This document shows positions 26,604-37,600 of a stretch of DNA of 64,000 nt, in pieces. The stretch's first letter is position 1. Each line of letters begins with the position of its first letter. The notes beneath the pieces are model-generated. The model worked only from the letters and a program-made list of their open reading frames with translations. It did not search any database and was not told the DNA's origin. The DNA is from Erythrobacter sp. YT30 (GTDB lineage Bacteria; Pseudomonadota; Alphaproteobacteria; Sphingomonadales; Sphingomonadaceae): contig NZ_LMAF01000002.1 in assembly GCF_001542875.1 (NCBI RefSeq), positions 310,001 to 374,000 on the forward strand, written 5' to 3'. Made by a program: the position numbers and the translations under genes.

Positions 26604-29600
26604 TTACTCCCCGCCTGCTTTGCTGGCGGCGATGCGCACCATGTTGGTTTCAACCGTTGGCGGCGGACCGTCCCATCCATCCCCGGCAAAGACCGCATCG
26701 ACAGCGGAGCGAACCCCGACGAGCCGGCGTTCGATGAGGCCAGTGTCCTCGCCATCTTTCGCCGAATAGGTGACTTGGATCACGAGGCGCTGCTCATCGA
26801 GCTGTGCGAGTTGCGCCAATTTGCCAGCCATTGCCGGTTTCAAATCAGCGGACCCTTGCGCAAAGGCACGATCATCAATCGCAATAGTGACAACGCGGCC
26901 CTTGACGATGCCGAAGTTCAGCTCGCTGATCTTACCGCGAGTGAGGCGGATCGACTGCGGGTTGTCCATCACCGGCGTGTAGCCAGCAGGGATCGTGCGC
27001 GGATCGAGTTTCAACACATAGTTCGAACCGATCTGAGCGTTTGGCACCGCAGCGCAGGTGATGTGATAGCGGCCAAATTCATCGACCGTGATGAGTTCGC
27101 CGTTGACCGTGGCGAGACGCGCGCCAGGAACGCCCGGCTCGCCCTCGTCCTGATAGCCATTGCCGTTAAAATCATCGAAGACTTTGCCAATGATTTCCGC
27201 GCAATCGAAGATCGCGCTTGCGGTGATGGTAACGACTGCCTGTGCGCGGTTCGACACTTCGGCATTGGTTGCGCCGTTTTGAGCGACCGCGGTGTTTATC
27301 CGATCACCTTCGCTGACACCGGCACCGATCACCGCGATGATCGAATAGGTGCTGGTGGCATTGCCAGCGAGGAATTGATCTTCCCAGCGCAGCTCGCGAA
27401 CGGCCTCTTCGGGTTCATCGGGCACATCGTTCACGCGGGCAGAACCCGGCACATATTTGAAGCCCGGCGGCAGAATATCGACCACATCAATGCCTGCCCG
27501 ATCAGCCGCCTCAGTGTTGCGAACGGTGATTGTATACGGGACGAGTTCGCCAACGCTGGCCGTGCGTTTCGTGCTTGTCTTCGTGACAAGCAGATCAGCG
27601 CGAGTGGTGAACGGATCCAGTGGAATGTGATTGTTGACCACATTCGCATCACCCTGAGCGATCAGGAAGCTGAGGTAATATGTCGTCGGGTCGCCCACCT
27701 GCGGAGCGCGCGTATTGGGAACAACCGCTGCTGGATCACCAAGACCTGCGACATTCAGCGCGCCATCTTCGGGAAGGATGATGGTTGAGATGGGATCGGC
27801 AAAGCCTGTCGGCGCGGTGACCTGGATCGCGTATTCGGTCCGTCCCACAGGGCAGGCCGCATCTGCACCCGCGACAATATCGAAACGATAGAACCCATCA
27901 TCGCCCGTGATCTGGCCCGACTGGCTTGGATCGATGTAGCAGACATCGGGCAGGACATTGCCGAACTGGTCAGTCAGGTTGACGACCGCACCGTCAATCG
28001 GCTGGCGCGTAATCGCGTCATAGATAACGCCCGATGGATCAATCGGCTGATTCTGATCAGTCAGTATTTCACCCGCAGTGATCGTAACATCTTGCAAGGA
28101 CCCGAACTGCGCGCCGCCATTGGGGCTGAAGAAGCGGATTTCATAGTCGGAACCGGGAGGCAGATCTTCGACGGTGTAGAAACCATCGGCGTCGGTCTGG
28201 ACAGTGGTGACGACTTCGCCGTTCTGCACGACCTGAACGGTCCAGCCGGTTTGCAGAGGCTCGCCGCCTTCGAAATTGCGGTTGAGGTTTTCATCGAGGA
28301 AGACGACCCCGCTCACCCCGCCAAGGCTGGGCACGACATTCAGCGTGACCGTTGCCGTGGTGCAATTGGTCGGGTTGATCGCTTCACAGATCTGATAATC
28401 GAACGTGTAGTCGCCTTCTGGCGTGCCGCGCTCAACCCCCACAATGCCGGTTGCTGGATCGAATGTGATACCCGGCGGCAGCGATGATCCCGGAGCAATG
28501 GAAAGGATTGCATTGGTTGCGTTCGCAGGCTGCCCGTCAATCGTATCGCCATCGAACACGTTGAGAACGTTCGGCTGATCGAACGAGCTGTCGATATCGA
28601 CCGCGCTATCGTCGAGTGCCTCAATCTCGGCTGCAATGACGGTAACAGTCGCAGTCGCCGTCGCGCAGTTCGTTGGGTTCAGCGTCTCGCAGATTTCATA
28701 ATCAAAGACATAATCGCCAGCAGGCGTGCCTGGATCGACGGAGATATTGCCGGTGGTCACATCAAAGGTGAGGCCCGTTGGCACTGTTGATCCCGGCGCA
28801 ACGCTGATCGTCACATTGTCCGTGGTTGCAGGCGCACCGTTCAGCGTGTCTCCGGTCAGGACATTCAAAACATCCACTTCGCCGGGCGCGCCGACGATAT
28901 CGGCTACGCTGTCATCATTGGCCTCAATCGGCGCTGCGATTACAGGCACGGTAATCGTCGCCGTGTCGCAATTGGTCGGGTTCAGCTCTTCGCAGATCTG
29001 ATATTCGATCACATAATCGCCAGCAGGCGTTCCCGGCGGCACATCGACAAGGCCCGTCGCAGGATCGAGAACAGGCACTGGCCCGCCATTGATCGGCGTT
29101 GCAGGTGTAGTGACGGAGATATCGACTGTGCTGAGATCAGCCGGATCGCCATTCAGTGTGTCATTGGTGAGGACGTTGATAACGCCAGTTCCGCCATCGC
29201 TGCCATTTGTCGGCGGCGCAGTGTCAGGGTTGGCTTCGATAACAGCCGCGACGACTTCGACAGTGGCAGTTGCGATGGCGCAATTCGTCGGGTTCAGGAT
29301 CTCGCAGATTTGATAATCAAAGCTGTAGCTGCCTGCCGCCGTGCCCGGATCGACCGAAACCTCACCTGTGGCCGGATCGAACGTCAGCCCGGCAGGAACG
29401 CTGGAGCCTGCCGCAACGGTGATCGTGACTGTGCTGGTGTTGACGGGCACTCCATTCAAAGTGTCACCATCAAGCACGTTGAGAACGTCAGTTGCGCCGG
29501 TAGCGCCATTGATGCCCGACACATTGTCATCCACCGCGATGATTGGCACCGCATCCACTGTCACCCGGGCTGTTGCGGTTGAACAATTGCCGGGATTGAG

Positions 29601-32600
29601 GATCTCGCAGATCGTGTAATCAAATTCGTATGTGCCAGCGGGCGTGCCGGGATCGACAGAGACGCTGCCTGTGGCCGTGTCGAAAGTGAGCCCTGCTGGA
29701 ACGCTGGAGCCGGTTGCAACCGTGATCGCTACATTGCTCGTGGTTGCGGGCGATCCATCCAAGGTATCACCATCAAGCACGTTCAGAACATCAGCCTGCC
29801 CTGTCTGACCATCGATACCCGTGACGCTGTCATCAACCGCGATAATCGGCACGGCATCCACCGAAACGCGGGCGGTCGCAGTCGAGCAGTTTGAAGGATT
29901 GAGGATTTCACAGATCGTGTAATCGAATTCATAGGTTCCAGAAGGCGTACCCGGATCAACCGAGACATTGCCTGTCGCAGGATCGAAACTGAGCCCAGCC
30001 GGCACGCTGGAACCCGTCGCAACCGTGATGACGACATTGCTGGTCGTGGCAGGCGCGCCATTGAGCGTGTCACCGGTAAGCACGTTGAGCACATTGGCTT
30101 GCCCGGTCAGCCCATTCACGCCGGAGGCATTGTCGTCCACCGCCTGAATGGTCGCCGCATCGACAACGACCGTTACGGTCGCAGGGGCGCAATTGTCCGG
30201 ATCATCCTCATCGCAGATCTCGTAATCGATCGTGTACGTGCCGGCTGGCGTGCCTGCGGGCACATCGACAAGGCCTGTTGCTGGATCGAGCACCGGAACT
30301 GACCCGCCGCCAATCGGGGTTGCGGGCGTGACGATAGTGATATCGATCTCATTCAGATCGGCAGGCGATCCGTTGAACGTGTCGTTGTCGAGCACGTTTA
30401 TGATGTCATCGCCGCCCGTTGCTCCATTCACAGGCGCCGGATTGTCATTATCCGCCGTGATCACCGCATTGGTGCGGTTCTGGAAGATATAGCCCGTCGC
30501 ATCGGTAGAGGCGGCAAGCACGATCGCGCTGATCGTGTTTTGGGCAGGCGCATCGCCAAAGGTGGAATTGTCGACAGTGCCGCCAGCCGTGCCGGCCGTT
30601 TCGGCGCGATCATAGAAAGCAAGATCCTGCGTTTCGACGAGCGAATATCCATTGGCATCAGACGGCGGGAGATTATCGAAGCCGAAATTGCCATTGCCAT
30701 CGGTAGTGGTCGAGAAATTCACCGCGTTCCCAAATGCATCGGTCCCGCTGAGCGTCACTGTGATGCCCGGCGTCCCCTCGCCCGCTTCGATCGTGTCATT
30801 CTCGTTATCGTCGGCATAGACAGTACCCGAAAGCGAGGATGGAGCGATCTGTGTATCGGCAGAAGCGCTGTTATTGCTGGCGTTGGAATCTTCGCTGAGA
30901 GGATCACCGAAGGAATCTTCGCCCGGTGTAATGGTCGCCGTATTGGTCGCATTGGTTGGGGCGACATCGCCTGAATAGGGCGCTTCGGCCAAGGCAAAGA
31001 CGGAAAGATCAACCGTATCGGCGGCGCCGGCGGGGAAGTTGCCCGTAACCGTACACGTGATTGTGCTCGTGCCGGTGCAATTGATACCGCTCACGCTCGC
31101 GCCGCTTCCTCCGGGTATCGAAGTGCTGGGCACGGTTGAGTTCGTGAAGACAAAACCGCTTGGCAGGACATCGGTGATGATGACTTCGGTCGCAGCCGAT
31201 GGGCCATTGTTGCGGAAGCGGATCACATATTCGATCGGCTCATTAACGCTGCGAACCAGCGCGCCATTGCGGGTCTTGCTGACAATCTCGAGATCTGTCG
31301 AAGGCAGCACAGTCGTGTTTTGAACCGCACGGTTGTTGGGCAGCTGTGTATCAGCGCCAGCACCGGTGATGGCAGGCTGCTCTGCTGCGGTGACTTCAAC
31401 AGCGTTTTCGAAAGTAACCGTTCCAGCAGGCGGTGTTCCGCCAATGGTAAAGGTCAATCGGAAAATGACTTGATTGCCTGCATCGAGGAAATTGTTCGCC
31501 GTGGTCACCGTGTCGATCCGGCAAAGGACATTGCCGCCCGATGGCGAGCAGCCTGCATTGGGTGCCGCCTGCAGGCTCAAGCCGCCATTTGCCGCGACCG
31601 GGTTAATCGTCACCGTGTCGAGCGTCATCGTGAGCCCGGGGGGCGGTGCGGGAATGTCCGTGACAAGCACATCGGTCGCGCGCGATGGGCCAAAGTTTGA
31701 AACGCGGATGTCGTAATTCAGCGTCTCATCAAAGCGGATCGGGTCATCTGTTGCCGGATCGGTTTCAACCTTCGTGACAGCCAGATCGAACTCGGGCGGA
31801 TCAACACCGTGCGTCAGGTCAAAGAAGTTGTTGCCCGCATTGGGATCATTGCCGCCATTGCTGTCGAGCGATGTGGTTTCGACAGTTGCACGGTTGGTCA
31901 CCGTTGTCTGGCCAAACGGGAATTTGGGCAGGACATCAATTTCAACCTGGCGGATTTCGTCCCTGATGAACTGGCCAAGATTACACGTCACTGTCCCTGT
32001 TCCGGTTGCGACAGAACAACTACCGCCCGGTTTGGTGGTGGTGGGCGTGCCGACGATATCGAACAGGTTTGGATCGATGACATCTGTCACCACGACATTT
32101 TCAGCCGGGTTTGCGCCATCATTGCTGACACTGATCAGATACGTTGCGGGAACGCCGACCTGCGCCGGATCGGGCGTGATGCTCTTGCTGCTCACCGTCA
32201 TATCGGCGACCGCGCCCACGGTGTATCTCGCGTCGTCGCGATTATTGCTGTTGTCGCTTTCGGTCGTGTCGGCTGAGAAGATGGTCGCTTCGTTGATGAA
32301 CGATCCGCTGCCGAACGGGCGATCAACGCGCAGCACAATCGTCTGCGGATTGCCGACTGTCAGATTGGTGATGTTGATATCGGCACGGTTGTTGTTCGGC
32401 TGATAATTGAGCGTTGCACCGGGAGGCGCGCTTTGCAGCGTGACGCCCGTGGTCAGACCGCCTGAATTGATCAGGTTGGGGAAGATATCGCGAACGCGGA
32501 CATTGGCAGCCGGATCGCCCACACGGTTGCGCGCGACAAGCTGAATATAGAAGGTGTTGTCGGTGTCAGCGATCGTGATGTTGCCGCTGAATGGGCCGGT

Positions 32601-34343
32601 GGGCGACAGGCTGACGGATTTGTCGATCGCAAGATCAGCATCAGATGTCGTCGATACAGTCCCGCGCGAAAAGCAATCATCGCCCGAAGGGCTTGTGGGC
32701 GCAGATGGCGTATGCTGCGAACCAGCCGTCGTATCGGTGCAGGCTTCGTTGGTGATGGTGCCGTTAAAGCCAGCGCTCGACTGCGTGATCAGGTCAAGCC
32801 GGATATCCGAGCCGACCGCCAGCGTGCCGGTGGTGTTCGTGCGGCAGGTGACCAATGTGCCCCCCGCATTGGGAGCGGTGGTGCAGTCAAAATCCGAAGG
32901 GCCGCTGATGAATGTCTCGTTCGGGCCTAGCTGATCCGTGATGATCAGCGGGCTGGCAGCAGAATAGCTCGCCACCGAAGGCCCGTCATTGCGGACGAAG
33001 ATACGCGACGTGATGTTCTGCCCCGGCGCCACCGGATTTGGAAATTTGTTCTTGGTGCGCAAACGCAGATCGGCATTGGCCGGAACCACTTGGAAAGGCA
33101 CCGACACGGTGTTGTTGCTCGCATCCGGATCGGGGAAGCCGCCCCCGGGTGAAATCGTGGCGACATTGTTGATCGTGCCGCCTGTCGGAGTGTCACCCGT
33201 CACCGGAATATCGAAAACCGCCTGTCCCGGCGCATTGAGCGATCCGGCAGTACACGTCACGGTTTGACCTGAAAGCGAGCAGCCGGGCGGAACTGCCCCA
33301 ATCGTAAGCGAGCTGTCGATCGTATCGGTGATCGTAGAGCCCGCAGGCACGGTTTGCGGGCCAGTGTTGCTGATCGTCAGCCGGATCGTCGCGCTGCTGC
33401 CGACCGTGATCGTCGATGGCATGCTTTTTTGAGCAACAAGATCGCTGCCCGGTTCGACATTGGTGACGACCGTGTTCGAGATGTTGTTGGAAGGGTCAGG
33501 ATCGAGCGTTGTGAGCTCGGTTATTTCGACACTGGCAATGTTCGAGATTGTGCCCGCAGAATCAGAAACGATGTTCCCGACAATGGTTATGTCGGGATAG
33601 GGAACGCCTGCTGCTGGCGCGGAGCCGGTGTAGTTACAGGTGACAGTGGTTCCAGACCGCGAACACGACCAGTTTGTACCGCCAGCGCTTTGGAACTCAA
33701 ATTCCGACGCTGCCGGCAAATTGTCGACCACGCGCACGGCTGCCGTGGTCGATGGCCCGTTATTCACTGTCGAAAGCGTGTAGGTCAGCTGGCCGCCCGC
33801 GATGACGCTGGGGGCTGAACCCGCTTTGGTGACCGTCAGATCGGCGCCATTGCGAACCGTCGGCGTGATCGTGATTGAGTTGTTACCCGGGTTGCTGTCG
33901 GTGTTGCCTGCAGCAGAGATCGTCGCCGTCGTATTGTTAGCGCCGCTGGTCAATGCGGTGGCGGTGTAAGTGAATGTTTGGGGGCTGTTGCGGACGAGGT
34001 TGGGCAGATTGCAGGTGAGTGTTTGCGATCCGACAGCTCCGCTCAAGGTACAAAAGCCTGGAATATCCGCGGGTGCGACTTCAAAGTTGCTTGGCACGTT
34101 AATCGTAACGACCGCATTGTTGACGGCCTGAGCGCTGTTGTTCGCAGCGGTGATCGTGAAATCGGCTTCGGCAGATTCGGCAACAGGATCAGGATCGACC
34201 GAATAATTGGTAACCTGAAGATCAGCAGCGCTCGCCGCCGTTCCCGTTACCAATGCGGCAAAGCCAATCAGCAACCATTTCAGGTTTGCAAAAGAAAGCC
34301 CAAGTCCCCGCCCAATAGCCTGCATGCCGTGCGCCCGTCCCAT
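26604..34343 (-). CDS. Giant DUF11/SdrD-like repeat surface protein with OmpA-like C-terminus
   Basis: A 2579-residue exported protein. A signal segment (LLIGFAALVTGTAASAA) is followed by about ten DUF11 Ig-like domains to roughly residue 1180, with the usual ADLTVTK and DLEIVSKT openings. An SdrD-like domain comes next (SGTVYADDNENDTIEAGEGT), then seven tandem repeats of about 100 residues, a second SdrD-like domain (GVVFLDENLNRNFEGGEP) and another DUF11 unit (ADLLVTKTSTKRTASVGE). The last 100 residues resemble OmpA_C (IDDRAFAQGSADLKPAMAGK, VIQVTYSAKDGED), with a degenerate peptidoglycan-binding motif. It should form a long surface fibre or adhesin. ATG 34343 is kept; ATG 34325, eight bases after GGGACGG, is equally likely. 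Confidence 0.85.
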   Translation of the reverse strand: MGRAHGMQAIGRGLGLSFANLKWLLIGFAALVTGTAASAADLQVTNYSVDPDPVAESAEADFTITAANNSAQAVNNAVVTINVPSNFEVAPADIPGFCTLSGAVGSQTLTCNLPNLVRNSPQTFTYTATALTSGANNTTATISAAGNTDSNPGNNSITITPTVRNGADLTVTKAGSAPSVIAGGQLTYTLSTVNNGPSTTAAVRVVDNLPAASEFEFQSAGGTNWSCSRSGTTVTCNYTGSAPAAGVPYPDITIVGNIVSDSAGTISNIASVEITELTTLDPDPSNNISNTVVTNVEPGSDLVAQKSMPSTITVGSSATIRLTISNTGPQTVPAGSTITDTIDSSLTIGAVPPGCSLSGQTVTCTAGSLNAPGQAVFDIPVTGDTPTGGTINNVATISPGGGFPDPDASNNTVSVPFQVVPANADLRLRTKNKFPNPVAPGQNITSRIFVRNDGPSVASYSAASPLIITDQLGPNETFISGPSDFDCTTAPNAGGTLVTCRTNTTGTLAVGSDIRLDLITQSSAGFNGTITNEACTDTTAGSQHTPSAPTSPSGDDCFSRGTVSTTSDADLAIDKSVSLSPTGPFSGNITIADTDNTFYIQLVARNRVGDPAANVRVRDIFPNLINSGGLTTGVTLQSAPPGATLNYQPNNNRADINITNLTVGNPQTIVLRVDRPFGSGSFINEATIFSADTTESDNSNNRDDARYTVGAVADMTVSSKSITPDPAQVGVPATYLISVSNDGANPAENVVVTDVIDPNLFDIVGTPTTTKPGGSCSVATGTGTVTCNLGQFIRDEIRQVEIDVLPKFPFGQTTVTNRATVETTSLDSNGGNDPNAGNNFFDLTHGVDPPEFDLAVTKVETDPATDDPIRFDETLNYDIRVSNFGPSRATDVLVTDIPAPPPGLTMTLDTVTINPVAANGGLSLQAAPNAGCSPSGGNVLCRIDTVTTANNFLDAGNQVIFRLTFTIGGTPPAGTVTFENAVEVTAAEQPAITGAGADTQLPNNRAVQNTTVLPSTDLEIVSKTRNGALVRSVNEPIEYVIRFRNNGPSAATEVIITDVLPSGFVFTNSTVPSTSIPGGSGASVSGINCTGTSTITCTVTGNFPAGAADTVDLSVFALAEAPYSGDVAPTNATNTATITPGEDSFGDPLSEDSNASNNSASADTQIAPSSLSGTVYADDNENDTIEAGEGTPGITVTLSGTDAFGNAVNFSTTTDGNGNFGFDNLPPSDANGYSLVETQDLAFYDRAETAGTAGGTVDNSTFGDAPAQNTISAIVLAASTDATGYIFQNRTNAVITADNDNPAPVNGATGGDDIINVLDNDTFNGSPADLNEIDITIVTPATPIGGGSVPVLDPATGLVDVPAGTPAGTYTIDYEICDEDDPDNCAPATVTVVVDAATIQAVDDNASGVNGLTGQANVLNVLTGDTLNGAPATTSNVVITVATGSSVPAGLSFDPATGNVSVDPGTPSGTYEFDYTICEILNPSNCSTATARVSVDAVPIIAVDDSVTGIDGQTGQADVLNVLDGDTLDGSPATTSNVAITVATGSSVPAGLTFDTATGSVSVDPGTPAGTYEFDYTICEILNPGNCSTATARVTVDAVPIIAVDDNVSGINGATGATDVLNVLDGDTLNGVPVNTSTVTITVAAGSSVPAGLTFDPATGEVSVDPGTAAGSYSFDYQICEILNPTNCAIATATVEVVAAVIEANPDTAPPTNGSDGGTGVINVLTNDTLNGDPADLSTVDISVTTPATPINGGPVPVLDPATGLVDVPPGTPAGDYVIEYQICEELNPTNCDTATITVPVIAAPIEANDDSVADIVGAPGEVDVLNVLTGDTLNGAPATTDNVTISVAPGSTVPTGLTFDVTTGNISVDPGTPAGDYVFDYEICETLNPTNCATATATVTVIAAEIEALDDSAVDIDSSFDQPNVLNVFDGDTIDGQPANATNAILSIAPGSSLPPGITFDPATGIVGVERGTPEGDYTFDYQICEAINPTNCTTATVTLNVVPSLGGVSGVVFLDENLNRNFEGGEPLQTGWTVQVVQNGEVVTTVQTDADGFYTVEDLPPGSDYEIRFFSPNGGAQFGSLQDVTITAGEILTDQNQPIDPSGVIYDAITRQPIDGAVVNLTDQFGNVLPDVCYIDPSQSGQITGDDGFYRFDIVAGADAACPVGRTEYAIQVTAPTGFADPISTIILPEDGALNVAGLGDPAAVVPNTRAPQVGDPTTYYLSFLIAQGDANVVNNHIPLDPFTTRADLLVTKTSTKRTASVGELVPYTITVRNTEAADRAGIDVVDILPPGFKYVPGSARVNDVPDEPEEAVRELRWEDQFLAGNATSTYSIIAVIGAGVSEGDRINTAVAQNGATNAEVSNRAQAVVTITASAIFDCAEIIGKVFDDFNGNGYQDEGEPGVPGARLATVNGELITVDEFGRYHITCAAVPNAQIGSNYVLKLDPRTIPAGYTPVMDNPQSIRLTRGKISELNFGIVKGRVVTIAIDDRAFAQGSADLKPAMAGKLAQLAQLDEQRLVIQVTYSAKDGEDTGLIERRLVGVRSAVDAVFAGDGWDGPPPTVETNMVRIAASKAGGE
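28327..30468 (-). repeat. Seven tandem ~100-residue coding repeats
   Basis: Seven consecutive units of about 303-315 bases lie inside the DUF11 gene, beginning near 30468, 30153, 29850, 29547, 29243, 28932 and 28628 on the minus strand. Each unit carries NVL(T/D)(G/N)DT near its start, then PATGxVxVxxGTPxGxYxxxY and a CX7C pair of the form ICE-LNPxNC. Units 2, 3 and 4 are nearly identical as protein but differ at many third codon positions, so the duplications are not recent. Confidence 0.9.
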
Positions 34344-34689
34344 TGCACGCCGAGTCCCCCTCGACTGGTTTTGGAGCCAAGCGATGCACGCCCTGCTCCA
34401 GGAAACTAAGCTCTAGTTTTGAGTCGTTCCCCGTGTCGAATCAATAACAACCTGAATTGACGAGTTTTTACAATTCGTAAATGCGTCTCGCGGCGGTGGA
34501 TGATGGCTCAATTGGGATGGGCCGCCTTCTTTGAGTGGGAACGTTCACCCCACGTTCTGAAATTAACCAAACCGTTTGATAAGCAAGACATTTCCCGAAA
34601 ACGTCTGACCCGAATACAAAACGGCCGCGTCCCAAGGGTAGGAGACGCGGCCGCATGTCAGGCTATTCGCCTGATTGATCGAAGACCAA
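34344..34689. other. Intergenic region upstream of the DUF11 operon
   Basis: This 346-base gap holds the terminator of the autotransporter gene near its right end and, further left, AT-rich DNA around 34440-34490 that probably includes the minus-strand promoter of the DUF11-barrel operon. A CGAG-TCCCC-CTCG hairpin lies at 34351-34363, just before the DUF11 start. No gene was found. Confidence 0.5.
34617..34653 (-). terminator. Rho-independent terminator after the protease autotransporter
   Basis: On the minus strand a perfect 10-bp stem (arms 34644-34653 and 34622-34631) is followed by TTTTGTATT. It begins 37 bases past the autotransporter stop codon and should end its transcript before the DUF11 promoter region. 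Confidence 0.8.
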
Positions 34690-37600
34690 TCAGAAGCGCC
34701 AGTTGAGCGTCATGCGCCCTTGGTTGTTGGTCAGAAGACCGCGTCCCATGTCGGACGTGCCGCTGACGCTAACGCTCAGATTGTTGCCGAGCGACAGTTC
34801 TGCACCGGCATTGACGCTTATCCATTCCGGATCGAGCGGATTGCTGATCGAGAATGGAACGTCCGATGCGCCGATGAAGTGCGCGGTCACGATATCGGCA
34901 TTGTCGGCAAGCTCACGGGCGTAAGCAACCGAGCCGAATGCGCTGAGCGTGCCCTTGCGGCCAATCCCGGTATCAAGCGAGCCCATAAGGCCAAACTTGG
35001 TACCAACCGATGTGAAGGTGCGATCAAGGACGTTGAGGCCATACTGACCCGCGCCGAATTCGGTGTAGCCACCGATATCGTTGCGGACATAGTCGACACT
35101 CGCAACCGGCCCCACTTCAACGCCTTCAGCGACGTCGAAAGAGTAGCCAACGCGCACGCCTGAGAAGGTCTGGTTGCCCCGTGCAGCGCCGCTTGCGGTG
35201 CTGAACTGATTGACAAACTCGCCTTGTGAAGCGCGTTCTGCACCCAGGTTCTGACGGGCAAAGCCGACATACATGTCAGCAAAGCCATTGCCGAACTGGT
35301 AAGCGGCAAAGCCCGCGCCTGCGACGCTGGTGTCATCAGGACGCTGTACTGCGCCAACGCTGGTGCCGCTGTTGCGGATGCTGGTCATCGCGAAACCGAC
35401 GCTGAAGTCGTCCGTGATTTCCATGTCTGCACCCAAAGTCAGCTCACCCGACTGAGTGAAAGCTGCCTCTTCCAGAGCAGACGATCCATCATTGCGATCA
35501 GCTGCGTTGAGGAACACGCCCGACACTGTGCTGAAGAAGCCAAGCTTGCTTTCCTGACCAGGAGCCGTGCCAGCCATCGCGAAGGACGCATTGCCTGCCG
35601 ATGAGAACCCGGCAGCCGCCTTGTTCGCACCGCGCAGTGCCAGCGTGCGCTGAGCCAGTTGACCAGTGAAACGCTGCGAGAAGCTGTTTGCAACCATCGA
35701 TTGACCGAACGCGCTGACAGGTGTGAGCGTGTTCAGCGTTGGCAGCAGGGTTTCAAGGCTTGCATTGTCGACCACATCGAACAGGGCGGCAAACGAATTG
35801 CTACGGCCATCGAAACGAAGCGTATCGAGCGCATCGCCCACTCCGGCAAGATTGCCATTGACCAACTGTCCAATGCTGCGTGCGTTGATCGAAACGATCA
35901 CATCGCCGCCGTCAACGCGGGTTTCAGCGAACAGGATTGGCGAACGCGAGAACAGGTTCACTTCTTGGAAATCGCCAACAATGGTGTCCGCGCTCAGAAC
36001 GATTGCCTCATCGCCAAATCTTGGACGACCAAGGCCATTGATGAAGAGACCACCGGCAAGGCTCGCATCGCCGTTTACCTGAATAAGGTCAGTTCTGATG
36101 TTGCGACGAGAGAACGAGATGTCAGCGAGGTACGAACCAGCGGTTGTCTGGATGTAGTCGCCGTTGATCGTGAGCGTCCGCGTCTTGCCAATCCGGCCCG
36201 GCGCAATGCCTGCGCCAAGGTTGAACACAGCATCAGCGTTGATGGTGCCCGCACCATAAGTCAGACCGCCAAACAGAGCGGCGATCCCGGCGTTGAACGT
36301 ACCTTCGATCCGTGCCTGACCGCTATATTGTTCGTAACCGATAACGGTCGTGAATGTTTGTTGATCGGGCAGGAAGAAGCGCGCATCGCCGTTATCGAGA
36401 ACGAGCTTGTCGATCTCGACATCAATATCGACCTTGGTCTGGCCGAAATTGTTGAGGTGCACTTCGAAGTATTGGGCAGGCGAATCAAATGCCGTGCCAA
36501 CGGTGCCGTCCGTGTTGTTCGGAACAAAGCCGGTTGAGCCAGGGCCGAGCAAGACTGAGCTATCAGGCGTGTTCGCACCGAAATTCGCCGTGCCTTCAGG
36601 CGGAAGGAATGGCGATGGCGCAGTCGAATTGCCCGAGATATCAATGCCGACAATCGTGCCAAGCTTTGGCCCCGCTTCATAGACGCCCGGTTCGCTGCCC
36701 GTTGGCAGACCGTTCACCAGAGTGCCTGTGCCATCATCGACAAAGAAACCGGGATCAAGATCCTGCGTCCAGCGCGACGCGTCAGACCATTTGCCGCTGC
36801 CCGGCTTTGCCGAGACATACTTGTACGCGGTGTTCTCAGAAATGAATTCAAAGAACGGATAGATCGGATTGTAGAAGCTGATGTCGCCATAGCCTTCTGG
36901 AACACCGAAGAAATCGAACCCGCCAGAAAGAACAGCAGTTACGATTGGGAAAGCGTAAAGCTCATCAACGATCAGAGGAGAACCGCTGTCGCCGCCAGCC
37001 GTGGCGACTTCATTGGGAAGCGCGTCCCCTTCGAAATAGTCGATTGCGCGAACCGCAGCCAGATCAGCGCAGTTCACACCAGTCGGGGTAAAATCGCAGC
37101 CATCGATTTCGGCCTGCGTGCGATCCGGGTTGTCGAAATCGGTCCAGTAATAGGCCTGCGTCTCGAAACCGAAATCGGCTGTTGGAGCGAATGCCGGGAA
37201 GAGGCTGTCACCGAGATCGGCGGGAGAGCCGACAGCACCCAACATGTTTTCGCCAACACGGCGCAGGAAGCCAATGCCTGCTTCACCGCCGCCTTCAATC
37301 CCATTGGCAACGCCAAACGTGCCATATCCGACCTGCACCACGTGGGTCAGCTCATCCACGGGGGTGAGAAGGATCGGCATGGAGGGGATGTCAGTGATGG
37401 GCGAATCCACCGCGACCAGCGCAATATCGGCCCATGGGAATGGCAGGCCGCCATTGTCCAGGTTCGATGACGCGTGGATCACGACGTCGGTGCTGGTTGC
37501 AACTCCGCCATTCGCGTAATTCGCACCTGTATCAAGGTATTCGAAGAAGCGAACCGAGCTGTCTACACCTGAAGAAATGAGGACTGATGTGTCGGCAGTG

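Noticed and set aside
26586..27788. A 400-residue open frame antisense to the DUF11 gene
   Set aside because: It shadows the 3' part of the DUF11 gene, whose domains are clear, and it lacks motifs and a ribosome-binding site.
28327..30468. Regular repeats that could suggest a CRISPR or DNA satellite
   Set aside because: The units are about 300 bases long, in frame and diverged at wobble positions; they encode protein repeats.
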